Positions 1-7,267 of a DNA stretch of 16,420 nt are shown one piece after another; position 1 is the stretch's first letter, and each line of letters starts with the position of its first letter. Origin of the DNA: Betaproteobacteria bacterium UBA931 (lineage in GTDB: Bacteria > Pseudomonadota > Gammaproteobacteria > Burkholderiales > Casimicrobiaceae); contig DBDN01000006.1 in assembly GCA_002293615.1 (NCBI GenBank), positions 19,484-35,903 of the forward strand. Direction: 5' to 3'. The position numbers and the translations under genes are program-made. The notes under the pieces were generated by a model. That model made no database searches and was not told the origin of the DNA. It saw nothing but the letters and a program-made list of their open reading frames with translations.

Positions 1-72
1 GGTTTTCTTAACAGCTTTTTTAGCTGTTTTTTTCTTCGGCGTTTTTGCGCGGAATAACATTTTTTCAGCCAT
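1..72 (-). CDS. Lysine-rich basic protein, N-terminal part only
   Basis: Only the first 24 codons are present; the frame is open to base 1 and continues outside the window. The protein begins MAEKMLFRAK and then becomes a run of Lys, Ala and Thr (KKKTAKKAVKKT). Such tails occur in bacterial histone H1-like, HU-tail and AlgP-like DNA-binding proteins, so a nucleoid or nucleic-acid-binding role is possible but inferred from composition alone. An AGGAG lies 8 bases before the ATG at 72. A second in-frame ATG at 78 would be only 2 bases from that AGGAG and is less likely. Which family it belongs to cannot be decided from this fragment. Confidence 0.55.
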   Translation of the reverse strand, partial: MAEKMLFRAKTPKKKTAKKAVKKT

Positions 73-220
73 TTTCATTTCTCCTGTCTGAGTTATTGAT
101 ATCTCGTATCGTATTTCCTTCTTTGCGCACATCGGGTTTCAAAAGCGCTTGACAAAACCCAGTGTCGCTGATCGCATTCTAACCATATCTCTATTTTTTG
201 CAAATAAATAACGACGATTG

Positions 221-256
221 TTTCGCGCGAAATGTAAACATGTTGCGCTTCGCGCA
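221..256. other. Two short inverted repeats just downstream of lysA
   Basis: A perfect 12-base palindrome TTTCGCGCGAAA lies at 221-232. A small hairpin TGCGC-TTC-GCGCA lies at 244-256, three bases past the lysA stop. Read on the minus strand, the hairpin could mark the 3' end of the lysA transcript, but no run of T follows it, so it is not a canonical intrinsic terminator. The rest of 73-259 shows no gene; it must also hold the promoter of the lysine-rich gene, which I could not place. Confidence 0.3.
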
Positions 257-259
257 CAA

Positions 260-1534
260 TTAGCAGGCGTTTTGATTTTTATCGCTCGGTATTCTCTCTT
301 CGGAAAACAGCGACGCAACCGTTTCACGCTTACGAATTTCAAAAATTTGGTTGTTATCGACCATCACTTCACATACACGCGGGCGCGAGTTGTAATTTGA
401 ACTCATGGCCATTCCATAAGCGCCGGCAACCCCAATAGCCAATAATTCTCCTTGGCGTAAAGCCAGCTGACGGTCTTGCGCGAGAAAATCGGCACTTTCA
501 CAGATCGGTCCGACGATATTCCATAGACGCGTTTGGTCAGACACATTTGTAATGGTTACCTGATGCACCGGATGCCACGCCTGATAAAGCGCGGGACGGA
601 ACAGGTCGTTCATCGCGCCATCGACGATTGCAAAACTGCGCGGCTCGCCCGGCTTTAAATAAAGGATTTGCGTCAATAATATGCCCGCTTCGGCGACCAG
701 CCGCCGCCCCGGTTCAAGTATCAGCTGTTCGTGGCGCTCGGAAAATATTTCCCGGCACATTGCGGCAAAATCGGCAATTGCCGGCGGGTGATCATCATCG
801 CGGTAACGCACACCCAGACCGCCGCCAATATCGACGTGTTCAAGCGCGATGCCGTCCTTTTCTAATACGTCGAGTAATGTCACCAGCTTTTGTGCCGCTT
901 CTCGATAAGGCGCAATATCGGTAATCTGGGAGCCGATATGCATGTCGATGCCGACAACACGCAGCGATGACATCTGCCGTGCGCGCCGATAAAGGGGGTG
1001 TGCATCTTTTAGCGGGATGCCAAATTTATTTTCGCGCAAACCAGTGGAAATGTAAGGATGTGTTTTGGGATCGACATCGGGATTGATGCGGAAGCTGATC
1101 GGCGCTTGTTTACCCAAACGCTGAGCGGTTGTTGCAAGCGCCTCCATTTCGGCGGCGGATTCGAGGTTGAAGCATTTAATACCTGCGTTGAGCGCAGCTT
1201 CCATTTCTTCAACGGTTTTGCCAACGCCGGAAAACACCACTTTGCGCGCGTCGCCGCCCGCGGCCAAAACGCGCGCCAGTTCGCCACCGGAAACAATATC
1301 AAAACCAAAACCGAGCCGGGCAAATTCGTTGAGAATAGCGATATTGCTGTTGACCTTAACGGAATAGCATATTAGCGTGTTTTGCGCGTGAAAGGCATCC
1401 TGGAACTCTTGTGCGGCGAAGCGGAGCGCGGCGCGCGAATAGACGTAACAAGGCGTGCCGTAACGTTGCGCGATATCGACAAGCGAAACGTTTTCGACGT
1501 GAAGCACATTTTGGCGCATGGTAAAAAAAATCAT
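260..1534 (-). CDS. lysA: Diaminopimelate decarboxylase
   Basis: PLP-dependent decarboxylase of fold type III that converts meso-diaminopimelate to L-lysine and CO2, the last step of lysine synthesis in the cytoplasm. The 424-residue protein shows the family landmarks in order: YSVKVNSN with the PLP lysine at K60, HIGS (199-202), the glycine-rich DIGGGLGV (236-242), EPGR (274-277), CESADFLA (345-352, with the active-site Cys of the second subunit) and GAYGMAMSSNYNSRPR near the end. Length is normal. The ATG at 1534 has GGAG five bases upstream and overlaps the lptM stop as ATGA, which argues for this start over the Met at residue 6. It is the last gene of the glyQ-to-lysA run; lptM-lysA adjacency is common in proteobacteria. 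Confidence 0.97.
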   Translation of the reverse strand: MIFFTMRQNVLHVENVSLVDIAQRYGTPCYVYSRAALRFAAQEFQDAFHAQNTLICYSVKVNSNIAILNEFARLGFGFDIVSGGELARVLAAGGDARKVVFSGVGKTVEEMEAALNAGIKCFNLESAAEMEALATTAQRLGKQAPISFRINPDVDPKTHPYISTGLRENKFGIPLKDAHPLYRRARQMSSLRVVGIDMHIGSQITDIAPYREAAQKLVTLLDVLEKDGIALEHVDIGGGLGVRYRDDDHPPAIADFAAMCREIFSERHEQLILEPGRRLVAEAGILLTQILYLKPGEPRSFAIVDGAMNDLFRPALYQAWHPVHQVTITNVSDQTRLWNIVGPICESADFLAQDRQLALRQGELLAIGVAGAYGMAMSSNYNSRPRVCEVMVDNNQIFEIRKRETVASLFSEERIPSDKNQNAC

Positions 1535-1686
1535 GATTTCTCCGACGTCCGAGATGCGTTTGTGGCGGGTGTATGTGTTTCGGACGGTTGTTTTTGCGGA
1601 ATGTAAAGGTCGCCCTTAATGCCGCAAGCGCTGAGAAAAACAATCAGCAATAAGGGCAAAGCACGGATTAAACGGTTGGTAAACAT
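1531..1686 (-). CDS. lptM: Small LPS-assembly lipoprotein LptM (YifL-like)
   Basis: A 51-residue lipoprotein, short enough to be missed by gene callers. It has a basic N-terminus (MFTNRLIR), a hydrophobic stretch (ALPLLLIVFL) and a lipobox LSAC with the lipidated Cys at residue 21. The mature part starts CGIKGDLYIPQKQPSE, matching the C-G-x-K-G-x-L-Y-x-P signature of YifL/LptM; the rest is a short polar tail. In E. coli LptM binds the LptD-LptE translocon and helps its oxidative assembly, so an outer-membrane location is expected. Its stop overlaps the lysA start (ATGA), implying translational coupling, and the lptM-lysA order is conserved in many proteobacteria. No clear ribosome binding site precedes the ATG at 1686. 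Confidence 0.9.
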   Translation of the reverse strand: MFTNRLIRALPLLLIVFLSACGIKGDLYIPQKQPSETHTPATNASRTSEKS

Positions 1687-1730
1687 AGGTTATCGCTTTT
1701 ACTCAAAACGACACTTTACCGCATTATTTT

Positions 1731-2453
1731 TTAGGCAGCCAGCAGCGTTTGCCATTCCGCCAACGCGTGCTCGCGCTCACGAATACCCGGACGCAGTCGT
1801 TCGAGTATCGCCCGGAAACGATGAGAATGATTCAGTTCGCAAAGATGAGCGACTTCATGGGCGATGACATCGAAAGCCAATGGTGGCGGCAACATGATCA
1901 ATCGCCAGTTGATGCGAATTTCATGGCGCGCGTTACAACTACCCCATTGACACCGCGCTTTGGAAAGCAAAACTTTCGTCGGGGTGCATCCCAACTTTTT
2001 TGCCTCATGGTGTACTTTCGGCAATAAAACCTGTTCGGCCTCCTGCCACCACCACGAGATGACCGCGCGGGCAATATCAGCGGCGTTGTCGTTTTTGATA
2101 GCAAGCGACAAGCCGAATAAATCGTGGGAAACGGAAACGGCATGTTTTTTTTGGACAGACAAAACCAATTTTTCGCCGCGATAAAAAATGACTGCACCGT
2201 CCTGCCAGCCAGGATCGGCGAGAAGACGGCGATGCTGTTGCCACCAGTGCAGTGATTGGAAAATCCATTGACCACGCTCTCGCATGGCGCTTTCAATATC
2301 GTACAGAGGTAGGCGGCGGGGCGCGCGAACCTGGATGCCGTCGTGGTCGATATGGATCGATAAAGAGCGGCGCTGCCCACGAACCAAACGATAGGCAAGC
2401 GGTTTGCCGTCAAGGTCAAGAAAGCATAGCGCAGATGATAACGCGGAAGACAT
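1731..2453 (-). CDS. YgjP-type (DUF45) zinc metallohydrolase
   Basis: A 240-residue protein of the YgjP/DUF45 family, SprT- or M48-like metallohydrolases. The C-terminal half holds QWGSC (169-173), the zinc motif HEVAH (H199, E200, H203) and ELNHSHRF, whose His209 is the likely third ligand; all match the family consensus WGSC...HELxHLxxxNHSxxF. The N-terminal half (residues 20-100) is the usual beta-rich region with RRSLSIHID. The E. coli homologue has been linked to UTP hydrolysis; the role in this organism is uncertain and proteolysis is an alternative. It begins 6 bases after the plsC stop and ends 44 bases before lptM. No good Shine-Dalgarno is visible, so translation probably depends on coupling to plsC. 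Confidence 0.88.
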   Translation of the reverse strand: MSSALSSALCFLDLDGKPLAYRLVRGQRRSLSIHIDHDGIQVRAPRRLPLYDIESAMRERGQWIFQSLHWWQQHRRLLADPGWQDGAVIFYRGEKLVLSVQKKHAVSVSHDLFGLSLAIKNDNAADIARAVISWWWQEAEQVLLPKVHHEAKKLGCTPTKVLLSKARCQWGSCNARHEIRINWRLIMLPPPLAFDVIAHEVAHLCELNHSHRFRAILERLRPGIREREHALAEWQTLLAA

Positions 2454-2459
2454 GCAGTG

Positions 2460-3188
2460 TTATTTCCCCGGTGCACCAATGCGCGCAAGCTCATCCTCAA
2501 TCCATTGTTCGACCTCATTCATCAATTGGTGAGGTTCTTTGTCTTTTGACGGAATCGGCGCGCCAATTGAAACGGTGATTGTGCCGGCGCGTTTGCCGAA
2601 AATGCCGCGCGGCCATAAGTATCCGGCATTATGAGCGATGGGCAGCACCGGAGTGTTCAGCATTGACGCCAGTCGGGCGCCGCCGGTTTTATAGCGTTGT
2701 TTTACGCCGGGCGAAACGCGGGTGCCTTCAGGAAACAGGATAATCCAGAAGCCTTCTTTTAAACGTATTTCGCCTTGCGTGTAAATCTGTTGCATGGCTT
2801 CACTGCCGGAACTTCGGTCAATCGTGATCGGCTTGATCAGCGAGAAGCCCCAGCCAAAAAACGGAATTTTCAATAATTCTTTTTTTGCGACAAAGCATAA
2901 CGGACGCGGCATCAAGAGCGGAATGGCCAAGACTTCCCACGTTGAACTGTGTTTTGGTAAAACAATGTGCGGCAAAACGCCGTCGGGAATGTTCTCCCGA
3001 CCGATCACGCGATGGCGAATACCGCACAGCCAACGCGCTGCCCATAAATTCAGTCGTGGCCACCAGAGCAGAAAACGGTAGCGCCTGATCGGGTTCATCC
3101 AAAAAAGGCAAAGCGCCAACGGCACAAAAAAGAAAGTGAAGGTTGCCTGAAACAGCGCGAAAGCCAAAGACCCCAAAAGTGAGCGCAT
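2460..3188 (-). CDS. plsC: 1-acyl-sn-glycerol-3-phosphate acyltransferase (PlsC-like)
   Basis: Membrane acyltransferase that adds an acyl chain to lysophosphatidic acid to give phosphatidic acid. With the ATG at 3188 it is 242 residues, begins 4 bases after the gmhB stop and has AGG close upstream; an upstream in-frame TTG at 3245 would overlap gmhB by 53 bases and is not credible. Residues 5-30 form a hydrophobic segment (LGSLAFALFQATFTFFFVPL). The catalytic motif is KHSSTWE (H80, E85), so the usual HX4D is HX4E; the second signature LFPEGTR is at 151-157. The Glu variant recurs, as I remember it, in a KHQSTWE-type subgroup of proteobacterial PlsC paralogues. Its place between gmhB and the ygjP-like gene fits an envelope role. 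Whether it is the main PlsC or a paralogue cannot be told here. Confidence 0.9.
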   Translation of the reverse strand: MRSLLGSLAFALFQATFTFFFVPLALCLFWMNPIRRYRFLLWWPRLNLWAARWLCGIRHRVIGRENIPDGVLPHIVLPKHSSTWEVLAIPLLMPRPLCFVAKKELLKIPFFGWGFSLIKPITIDRSSGSEAMQQIYTQGEIRLKEGFWIILFPEGTRVSPGVKQRYKTGGARLASMLNTPVLPIAHNAGYLWPRGIFGKRAGTITVSIGAPIPSKDKEPHQLMNEVEQWIEDELARIGAPGK

Positions 3189-3192
3189 AAGC

Positions 3193-3795
3193 CTAAATAT
3201 TTTTATTGGCCGGGTCGGCAAGGAATACGCCGACAAATTCGGCAAGATCGGTAAAGACCTGGATATCAGGCGGTAAGGCGTTTTGTTGTTCGCGCCAGGT
3301 TTTTTCGCCTTTGCCGGATCGCACCAGAATCGGTTGCGCGCTCACAGCGGCAGCGGCCTGCAAGTCGCGCAATGAATCGCCAACACAGGAAACGCCAACC
3401 AACGAAACGCGAAAACGTTGCTCAATGGCGTGCATCAACCCCGGTTTTGGCTTACGACAGTCACAGCCGGAACGCTCGGTATGCGGACAAAAGAAAACGG
3501 CGTCAATGCGCCCGCCGTAGCGTGACAGTGCCTGATGCATTTTATGATGAATCGCCGCGAGCATATGCGCGTCGAAGAGTCCGCGGCCGATACCGGATTG
3601 ATTTGTGGCGACCGCAACGTGAAAACCGCGCGCGTTGAGCTGCGCGATGGCCTCAAGGCTGCCTGGCAGCGGGCGCCATTCATCCGGCGATTTGATATAT
3701 GAGTCGCTGTCGTCATTGATGACTCCGTCACGATCAAGTACCACCAGCTTCGGGCGGCGAGTGGCGGCAATGTCCTGAGCGATGGTGTTGTTCAC
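3193..3795 (-). CDS. gmhB: D-glycero-beta-D-manno-heptose 1,7-bisphosphate 7-phosphatase
   Basis: HAD-family phosphatase that removes the 7-phosphate from heptose 1,7-bisphosphate on the way to ADP-heptose, the precursor of the LPS inner core. The 200-residue protein shows DRDGVIN (nucleophile D21, acid D23), TNQSGIGRG (64-72), the GmhB zinc site CPHTERSGCDC (C103, H105, C111, C113), KPKPG (115-119) and GDS (139-141). The start is GTG at 3795, two bases after the glyS stop, with GGA inside the end of glyS as a likely ribosome binding site. HisB-N phosphatases share the fold, but the zinc loop and the glyS-gmhB-plsC neighbourhood favour GmhB. Confidence 0.94.
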   Translation of the reverse strand: MNNTIAQDIAATRRPKLVVLDRDGVINDDSDSYIKSPDEWRPLPGSLEAIAQLNARGFHVAVATNQSGIGRGLFDAHMLAAIHHKMHQALSRYGGRIDAVFFCPHTERSGCDCRKPKPGLMHAIEQRFRVSLVGVSCVGDSLRDLQAAAAVSAQPILVRSGKGEKTWREQQNALPPDIQVFTDLAEFVGVFLADPANKNI

Positions 3796-3797
3796 GG

Positions 3798-5948
3798 CTA
3801 TCCGGCCAGAAGCGCGATTTCGGCAACACCGTTCATCGTCGTGCGAATATGGCCTAAAAGCGCAAGGCGATTGTTGCGTACAGCCTCATCATCGGCCATG
3901 ACCATAACTTCATCGAAGAAGCGGTCGACGATATCGCGCGCGGTTGCCAGCACCAAAAGCGCCTGCGTGAAATTGCCGTCGCGCATGGCAGTTTCGACTT
4001 GAGCGGACAACGTATTCGCAAATATGTCGTATAGCGCTTTTTCAGCTGCGTCGCGGAACAGATCCGCGCACACGGCGGCAGGAACGGCCATGTCGCCACT
4101 CTTTTTCAGAATATTGACGATACGTTTATTGGCGGCGGCCAATGCCGCAGCCTCCGGCAATGCCAAGAACGAACGTACCGCTTCGAGGCGCTTCGGAATA
4201 GAAGCCAAGTCTGGACGTTGCGCCAGCACGGCCTCAATCATGGAAATGCCGTAACCTTGTTCTTTGAGCAAGCCGCGCAGACGGTCATAGAAAAATGCTT
4301 CGGCTTGTGTGGCAGTTTGCATTAAGTTTATGGGACACTCTTTTCCTTTTTTATCCACGACACGGATCGATACGCGCTCGAAAATGTCGCGAGTATCGGC
4401 AAGTAATTCCGTAATCGACAACGGTAAAGCGCGCTCCATGATGATGCGCAAAATACCGATTACGGCACGGCGCAAACCAAACGGGTCTTTGTCGCCGGTA
4501 GGGGTGTTGCCGATGGCAAACATGCCGAAAATACTTTCTATTTTATCGGCGATGGCTACGGCAATCGCTTCCATGCTTTCCGGCAAGGTATCGCCGGAAA
4601 AACGTGGCCAATAATGTTGCTCGATGCCGTTGGCGACAATTTCCGGCTCCCGATCATGTAACGCGTAATAACGTCCCATAATACCTTGCAATTCCGGAAA
4701 CTCGCCGACCATATCGGTCGTCAAATCGGCTTTGGCTAAAAAAGCGATACGCCCGGTTTGGTCAGAATTGGCTTGTAAACGTTTTGCCAGTGTTTGCGCA
4801 ATGGATTTGATGCGTTGAATCCGATCATACTGGCTGCCCAATCCTTTGAAATAAATAATATGCGCCAACTTATCGACGCGTTGCGCCAACGGCGTTTTGG
4901 CGTCTTGCTCATAAAAGAAACGGGCGTCGGCAAGCCGTGCCCGCAGCACGCGGGCGTTACCGTCGATGATCGCTTCGGGTTTTTCGGTTTCAATGTTGGA
5001 AACCACGAGGAAATGCTCGACGAGCTTGCCGACGATATCGGTCAACGCAAAATATTTCTGGTTCTGCTGCATGGTCAGAATCAAACATTCCTGCGGCACT
5101 TCAAGAAACGCCGGATCAAATGTGCCGCAATAAACCGTCGGCCATTCAACCAATGATGTGACTTCGTCGAGTAATGTGTCAGGCGCGATAACCTCGTTCG
5201 CCGCCTGATCTTGTTGTGCCGTCTTTTTCAGTGCTTGTTCAATGGTTTTCCGGCGCTTGGCAAACGAGACGATGACTTTACCTTTTTGCTCAAGAAGCCG
5301 CTCATAATGGTCGGCATCATCGATGGAAATGGTGGGCGATGTTGCCAAAAAGCGATGCCCCTGCGTGACGCGATCGGCGTCCAGCCCAAACGCTTTGACA
5401 GGTAAAACATCACCGCCATACAACGCTACCAAGCCGTGTACCGGCCGCACGAAACTGACATCGTTGTAATAACCGCCACGATGCGGATAATGCATAACTT
5501 TGGGGATCGGCAAGCAGGCAATCGCGGCATCAAGCGCTTCCTGCACGCCTTCCGTCAACGATTTGCCTGGAATCACGCTGTCGAAAAACAAGGCTTCAGT
5601 TTTGCCGTCAGGCATACGCTTTAGTTTTGGGATGTCGCTTTCGCTCAAACCAAGCGAAGTCAGCTTGCGCAACAAAGGCGTTGTCGGCTGATTTTTTTCA
5701 TCAAAGGCAACCGCTACCGGCAGTACTTTTTGCATTTTCCGGTAATCCAGGGAATGCCCGGCAACGTTTTTGATCGTTACCGCCAAGCGACGCGGTGTTC
5801 CCCATGAAAGAATTTCGCTATTTTCCGAAACAAATCCTTGGGCGGTCAGTGATTGCGTGAAAAGTTCGGCAAATGCTTCACTCAAGCGTTTCAATGCTTT
5901 CGGCGGCAACTCTTCGGTGACGAGCTCGATGAGAAGTGTTTTACTCAT
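3798..5948 (-). CDS. glyS: Glycyl-tRNA synthetase beta subunit
   Basis: Beta subunit of the bacterial alpha2beta2 glycyl-tRNA synthetase, which recognises and binds tRNA-Gly while the alpha subunit carries the active site. At 716 residues it is near the usual length of about 690-720. The N-terminus LLIELVTEELPPKALKRL is the family hallmark; WGTPRRLAV, a region with QGHRF and the central QNQKYFAL and RVLRARLADARFFYEQD follow. The C-terminus has a DALR-type anticodon-binding helical domain ending FFDEVMVMADDEAVRNNR. The start has GGGAG five bases upstream, and its ATG overlaps the glyQ stop (ATGA), which helps balanced subunit production. Confidence 0.98.
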   Translation of the reverse strand: MSKTLLIELVTEELPPKALKRLSEAFAELFTQSLTAQGFVSENSEILSWGTPRRLAVTIKNVAGHSLDYRKMQKVLPVAVAFDEKNQPTTPLLRKLTSLGLSESDIPKLKRMPDGKTEALFFDSVIPGKSLTEGVQEALDAAIACLPIPKVMHYPHRGGYYNDVSFVRPVHGLVALYGGDVLPVKAFGLDADRVTQGHRFLATSPTISIDDADHYERLLEQKGKVIVSFAKRRKTIEQALKKTAQQDQAANEVIAPDTLLDEVTSLVEWPTVYCGTFDPAFLEVPQECLILTMQQNQKYFALTDIVGKLVEHFLVVSNIETEKPEAIIDGNARVLRARLADARFFYEQDAKTPLAQRVDKLAHIIYFKGLGSQYDRIQRIKSIAQTLAKRLQANSDQTGRIAFLAKADLTTDMVGEFPELQGIMGRYYALHDREPEIVANGIEQHYWPRFSGDTLPESMEAIAVAIADKIESIFGMFAIGNTPTGDKDPFGLRRAVIGILRIIMERALPLSITELLADTRDIFERVSIRVVDKKGKECPINLMQTATQAEAFFYDRLRGLLKEQGYGISMIEAVLAQRPDLASIPKRLEAVRSFLALPEAAALAAANKRIVNILKKSGDMAVPAAVCADLFRDAAEKALYDIFANTLSAQVETAMRDGNFTQALLVLATARDIVDRFFDEVMVMADDEAVRNNRLALLGHIRTTMNGVAEIALLAG

Positions 5949-6871
5949 GCTGTCTCCCGGGATGTTTGCCGGTACGCTTCGGGCAACATGGGAAAACCAA
6001 GTGCGGCTCGTGAATCAACGTAGGCTTGTGCGACCATACGGCTTAAGTTACGGATACGGGCAATATAAGCGGCGCGTTCGGTGACTGAAATGGCACCACG
6101 GGCGTCGAGCAGGTTAAAGGTATGTGCCGCTTTTAAGATCATTTCATAACCGGGTAACGGTAATTGCGCTTCGAGTAATCGTTTGGCTTCGTTTTCATAA
6201 AAGTTAAAAAAATCGAACAGTTTTTCAGCGTTGGCGTATTCAAAGTTGTAACGCGATTGTTCGACTTCATTCTGATGATAAACATCGCCGTAAGTCAACA
6301 TACGCTTTTCGCCGCGATCCTCATATTCAGTCCAGATCAGGTCGAACACATTTTTCTTACCCTGTAGATACATCGCCAGACGCTCCAGACCATAAGTGAT
6401 CTCGCCGGTGATCGGATTGCAGTCGAGGCCGCCGACCTGCTGGAAATAAGTAAACTGTGTGACCTCCATACCGTTCAACCAGACCTCCCAGCCCAACCCC
6501 CAAGCGCCAAGCGTCGGGTTTTCCCAGTCATCCTCCACTAAGCGCACATCATTGACGGCAAGATCAAACCCCAGTTCTTTGAGCGAGCAGAAATAAAGAT
6601 CGAGGATATTTTCCGGCGCAGGCTTTAATACAACCTGATATTGATAATAATGCTGAAGTCGGTTTGGATTTTCTCCATAGCGCCCGTCTTTCGGGCGTCG
6701 CGATGGTTGTACATAACCGGCGCGCCAAGGTTCCGGCCCGAGCGCCCGCAAAAAAGTAGCGGTATGCGAGGTGCCGGCGCCGACCTCCATATCAATCGGT
6801 TGCAATAACGCGCAACCATGCCGGCCCCAATAATTCTGCAAATTCAGAATCAGCTGCTGAAAAGTAAGCAT
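5945..6871 (-). CDS. glyQ: Glycyl-tRNA synthetase alpha subunit
   Basis: Catalytic alpha subunit of the class II alpha2beta2 glycyl-tRNA synthetase, which activates glycine and charges tRNA-Gly. The 308-residue protein starts MLTFQQLILNLQNYWGRHG and contains EPWRAGYVQPSRRPKDGRYG, RLQHYYQYQVVLKP, EDDWENPTLGAWGLGWEVW, EVTQFTYFQQ and ITYGLERLAMYLQ, all near-invariant in this family. It lies 62 bases downstream of a tRNA-Gly gene in the same direction, so the two may share a transcript. A weak GAG sits 8 bases before the ATG. It is the first protein gene of the seven-gene run. Confidence 0.98.
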   Translation of the reverse strand: MLTFQQLILNLQNYWGRHGCALLQPIDMEVGAGTSHTATFLRALGPEPWRAGYVQPSRRPKDGRYGENPNRLQHYYQYQVVLKPAPENILDLYFCSLKELGFDLAVNDVRLVEDDWENPTLGAWGLGWEVWLNGMEVTQFTYFQQVGGLDCNPITGEITYGLERLAMYLQGKKNVFDLIWTEYEDRGEKRMLTYGDVYHQNEVEQSRYNFEYANAEKLFDFFNFYENEAKRLLEAQLPLPGYEMILKAAHTFNLLDARGAISVTERAAYIARIRNLSRMVAQAYVDSRAALGFPMLPEAYRQTSRETA

Positions 6872-6879
6872 TCTGCTTT

Positions 6880-6905
6880 CTCAAAAGGATAATTATGCTC
6901 AAAAG
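6880..6905 (-). repeat. Short direct repeat in the glyQ leader
   Basis: The octamer CTTTTGAG (minus strand) occurs twice between tRNA-Gly and glyQ, at 6898-6905 and 6880-6887. GCTTTC and GAAAGC flanking this stretch could pair across about 28 bases. It may be a processing or regulatory element of the tRNA-glyQ spacer, or chance; eight bases repeated in a 62-base spacer is suggestive only. Confidence 0.25.
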
Positions 6906-6933
6906 CGGGAAAGCCATAGCGCGAACCAGCTAA

Positions 6934-7007
6934 TGGAGCGGGCGATGGGAATCGAACCCACGTTTGAGGCTTGGGAAGCCGCCGTTCTACCATTGAACCA
7001 CGCCCGC
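6934..7007 (-). tRNA. tRNA-Gly (anticodon CCC)
   Basis: A 74-base tRNA with encoded CCA. The acceptor arms GCGGGCG and CGCCCGC pair fully; the D-arm is GTTC-AATGGTA-GAAC; the anticodon loop TTCCCAA gives CCC; the T-arm carries TTCGATT. It strongly resembles the E. coli glyU type. The anticodon stem GCGGC/GCCTC has one C-U mismatch at position 28-42. The tRNA lies directly upstream of glyQS, its own synthetase, in the same direction. Confidence 0.96.
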
Positions 7008-7012
7008 AAAGC

Positions 7013-7036
7013 GATGGCCGGAATTGCCCGACCATC
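7013..7036. other. Imperfect hairpin in the leader of tRNA-Gly
   Basis: GATGGCCGG at 7013-7021 pairs with CCCGACCATC up to 7036, giving nine positions with one C-A mismatch around a six-base loop. It sits between the candidate promoter and the mature 5' end of tRNA-Gly, so it would lie in the precursor leader removed by RNase P. No T-run follows it, so it is not a terminator. Confidence 0.4.
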
Positions 7037-7043
7037 ATGCATT

Positions 7044-7072
7044 ATTGTAAGCGTGATTGTGCGGCGACACAA
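7044..7072 (-). promoter_or_regulatory. Candidate sigma-70 promoter of tRNA-Gly and the glyQS run
   Basis: On the minus strand, TTGTGT (7067-7072) and TACAAT (7044-7049) are spaced by exactly 17 bases. The -10 matches five of six consensus bases and the -35 starts TTG. Transcription would begin near 7037, about 30 bases before the tRNA. No better promoter was seen in 7008-7267. Confidence 0.55.
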
Positions 7073-7075
7073 TCA
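7054..7075. promoter_or_regulatory. Dyad overlapping the -35 of the tRNA-Gly/glyQS promoter
   Basis: TGATTGTG (7054-7061) and CACAATCA (7068-7075) form a perfect 8-base inverted repeat around a 6-base spacer. It covers the -35 hexamer and most of the promoter spacer, the position of a typical repressor operator. Which protein would bind is unknown. The same sequence could form a weak hairpin, but it has no T-run. Confidence 0.4.
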
Positions 7076-7267
7076 AGTTGGCGTGGGAATTGTCTCGTTG
7101 AGATACCAGGCGAATAACCTGTATGCGAGGGCATGAGCTCTTTAAACTTGCCAACACCGCCTTTGATGGAAAGTATTTTTATTACGACCAACCTCTTCAC
7201 GGATGGAAAAGTACGTGTGGCGCTTCCAAAAGCGATGATGACCGCAGCGTCAACGGATTATGCCGCC

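Noticed and set aside
149..177. Perfect TTGACA at 149-154 on the plus strand as a promoter
   Set aside because: No acceptable -10 lies at 16-18 bases (TCGCAT), and it points into the 3' end of lysA with no plus-strand gene downstream.
3189..3245. Upstream TTG start for plsC adding 19 residues
   Set aside because: It lies inside gmhB, lacks a ribosome binding site and adds sequence not expected before the membrane segment.
6933..7136. Frame containing MERAMGIEPTFEAWEAAVLPLNHARK
   Set aside because: This is the well-known false protein produced by translating the complement of a tRNA gene (here tRNA-Gly).
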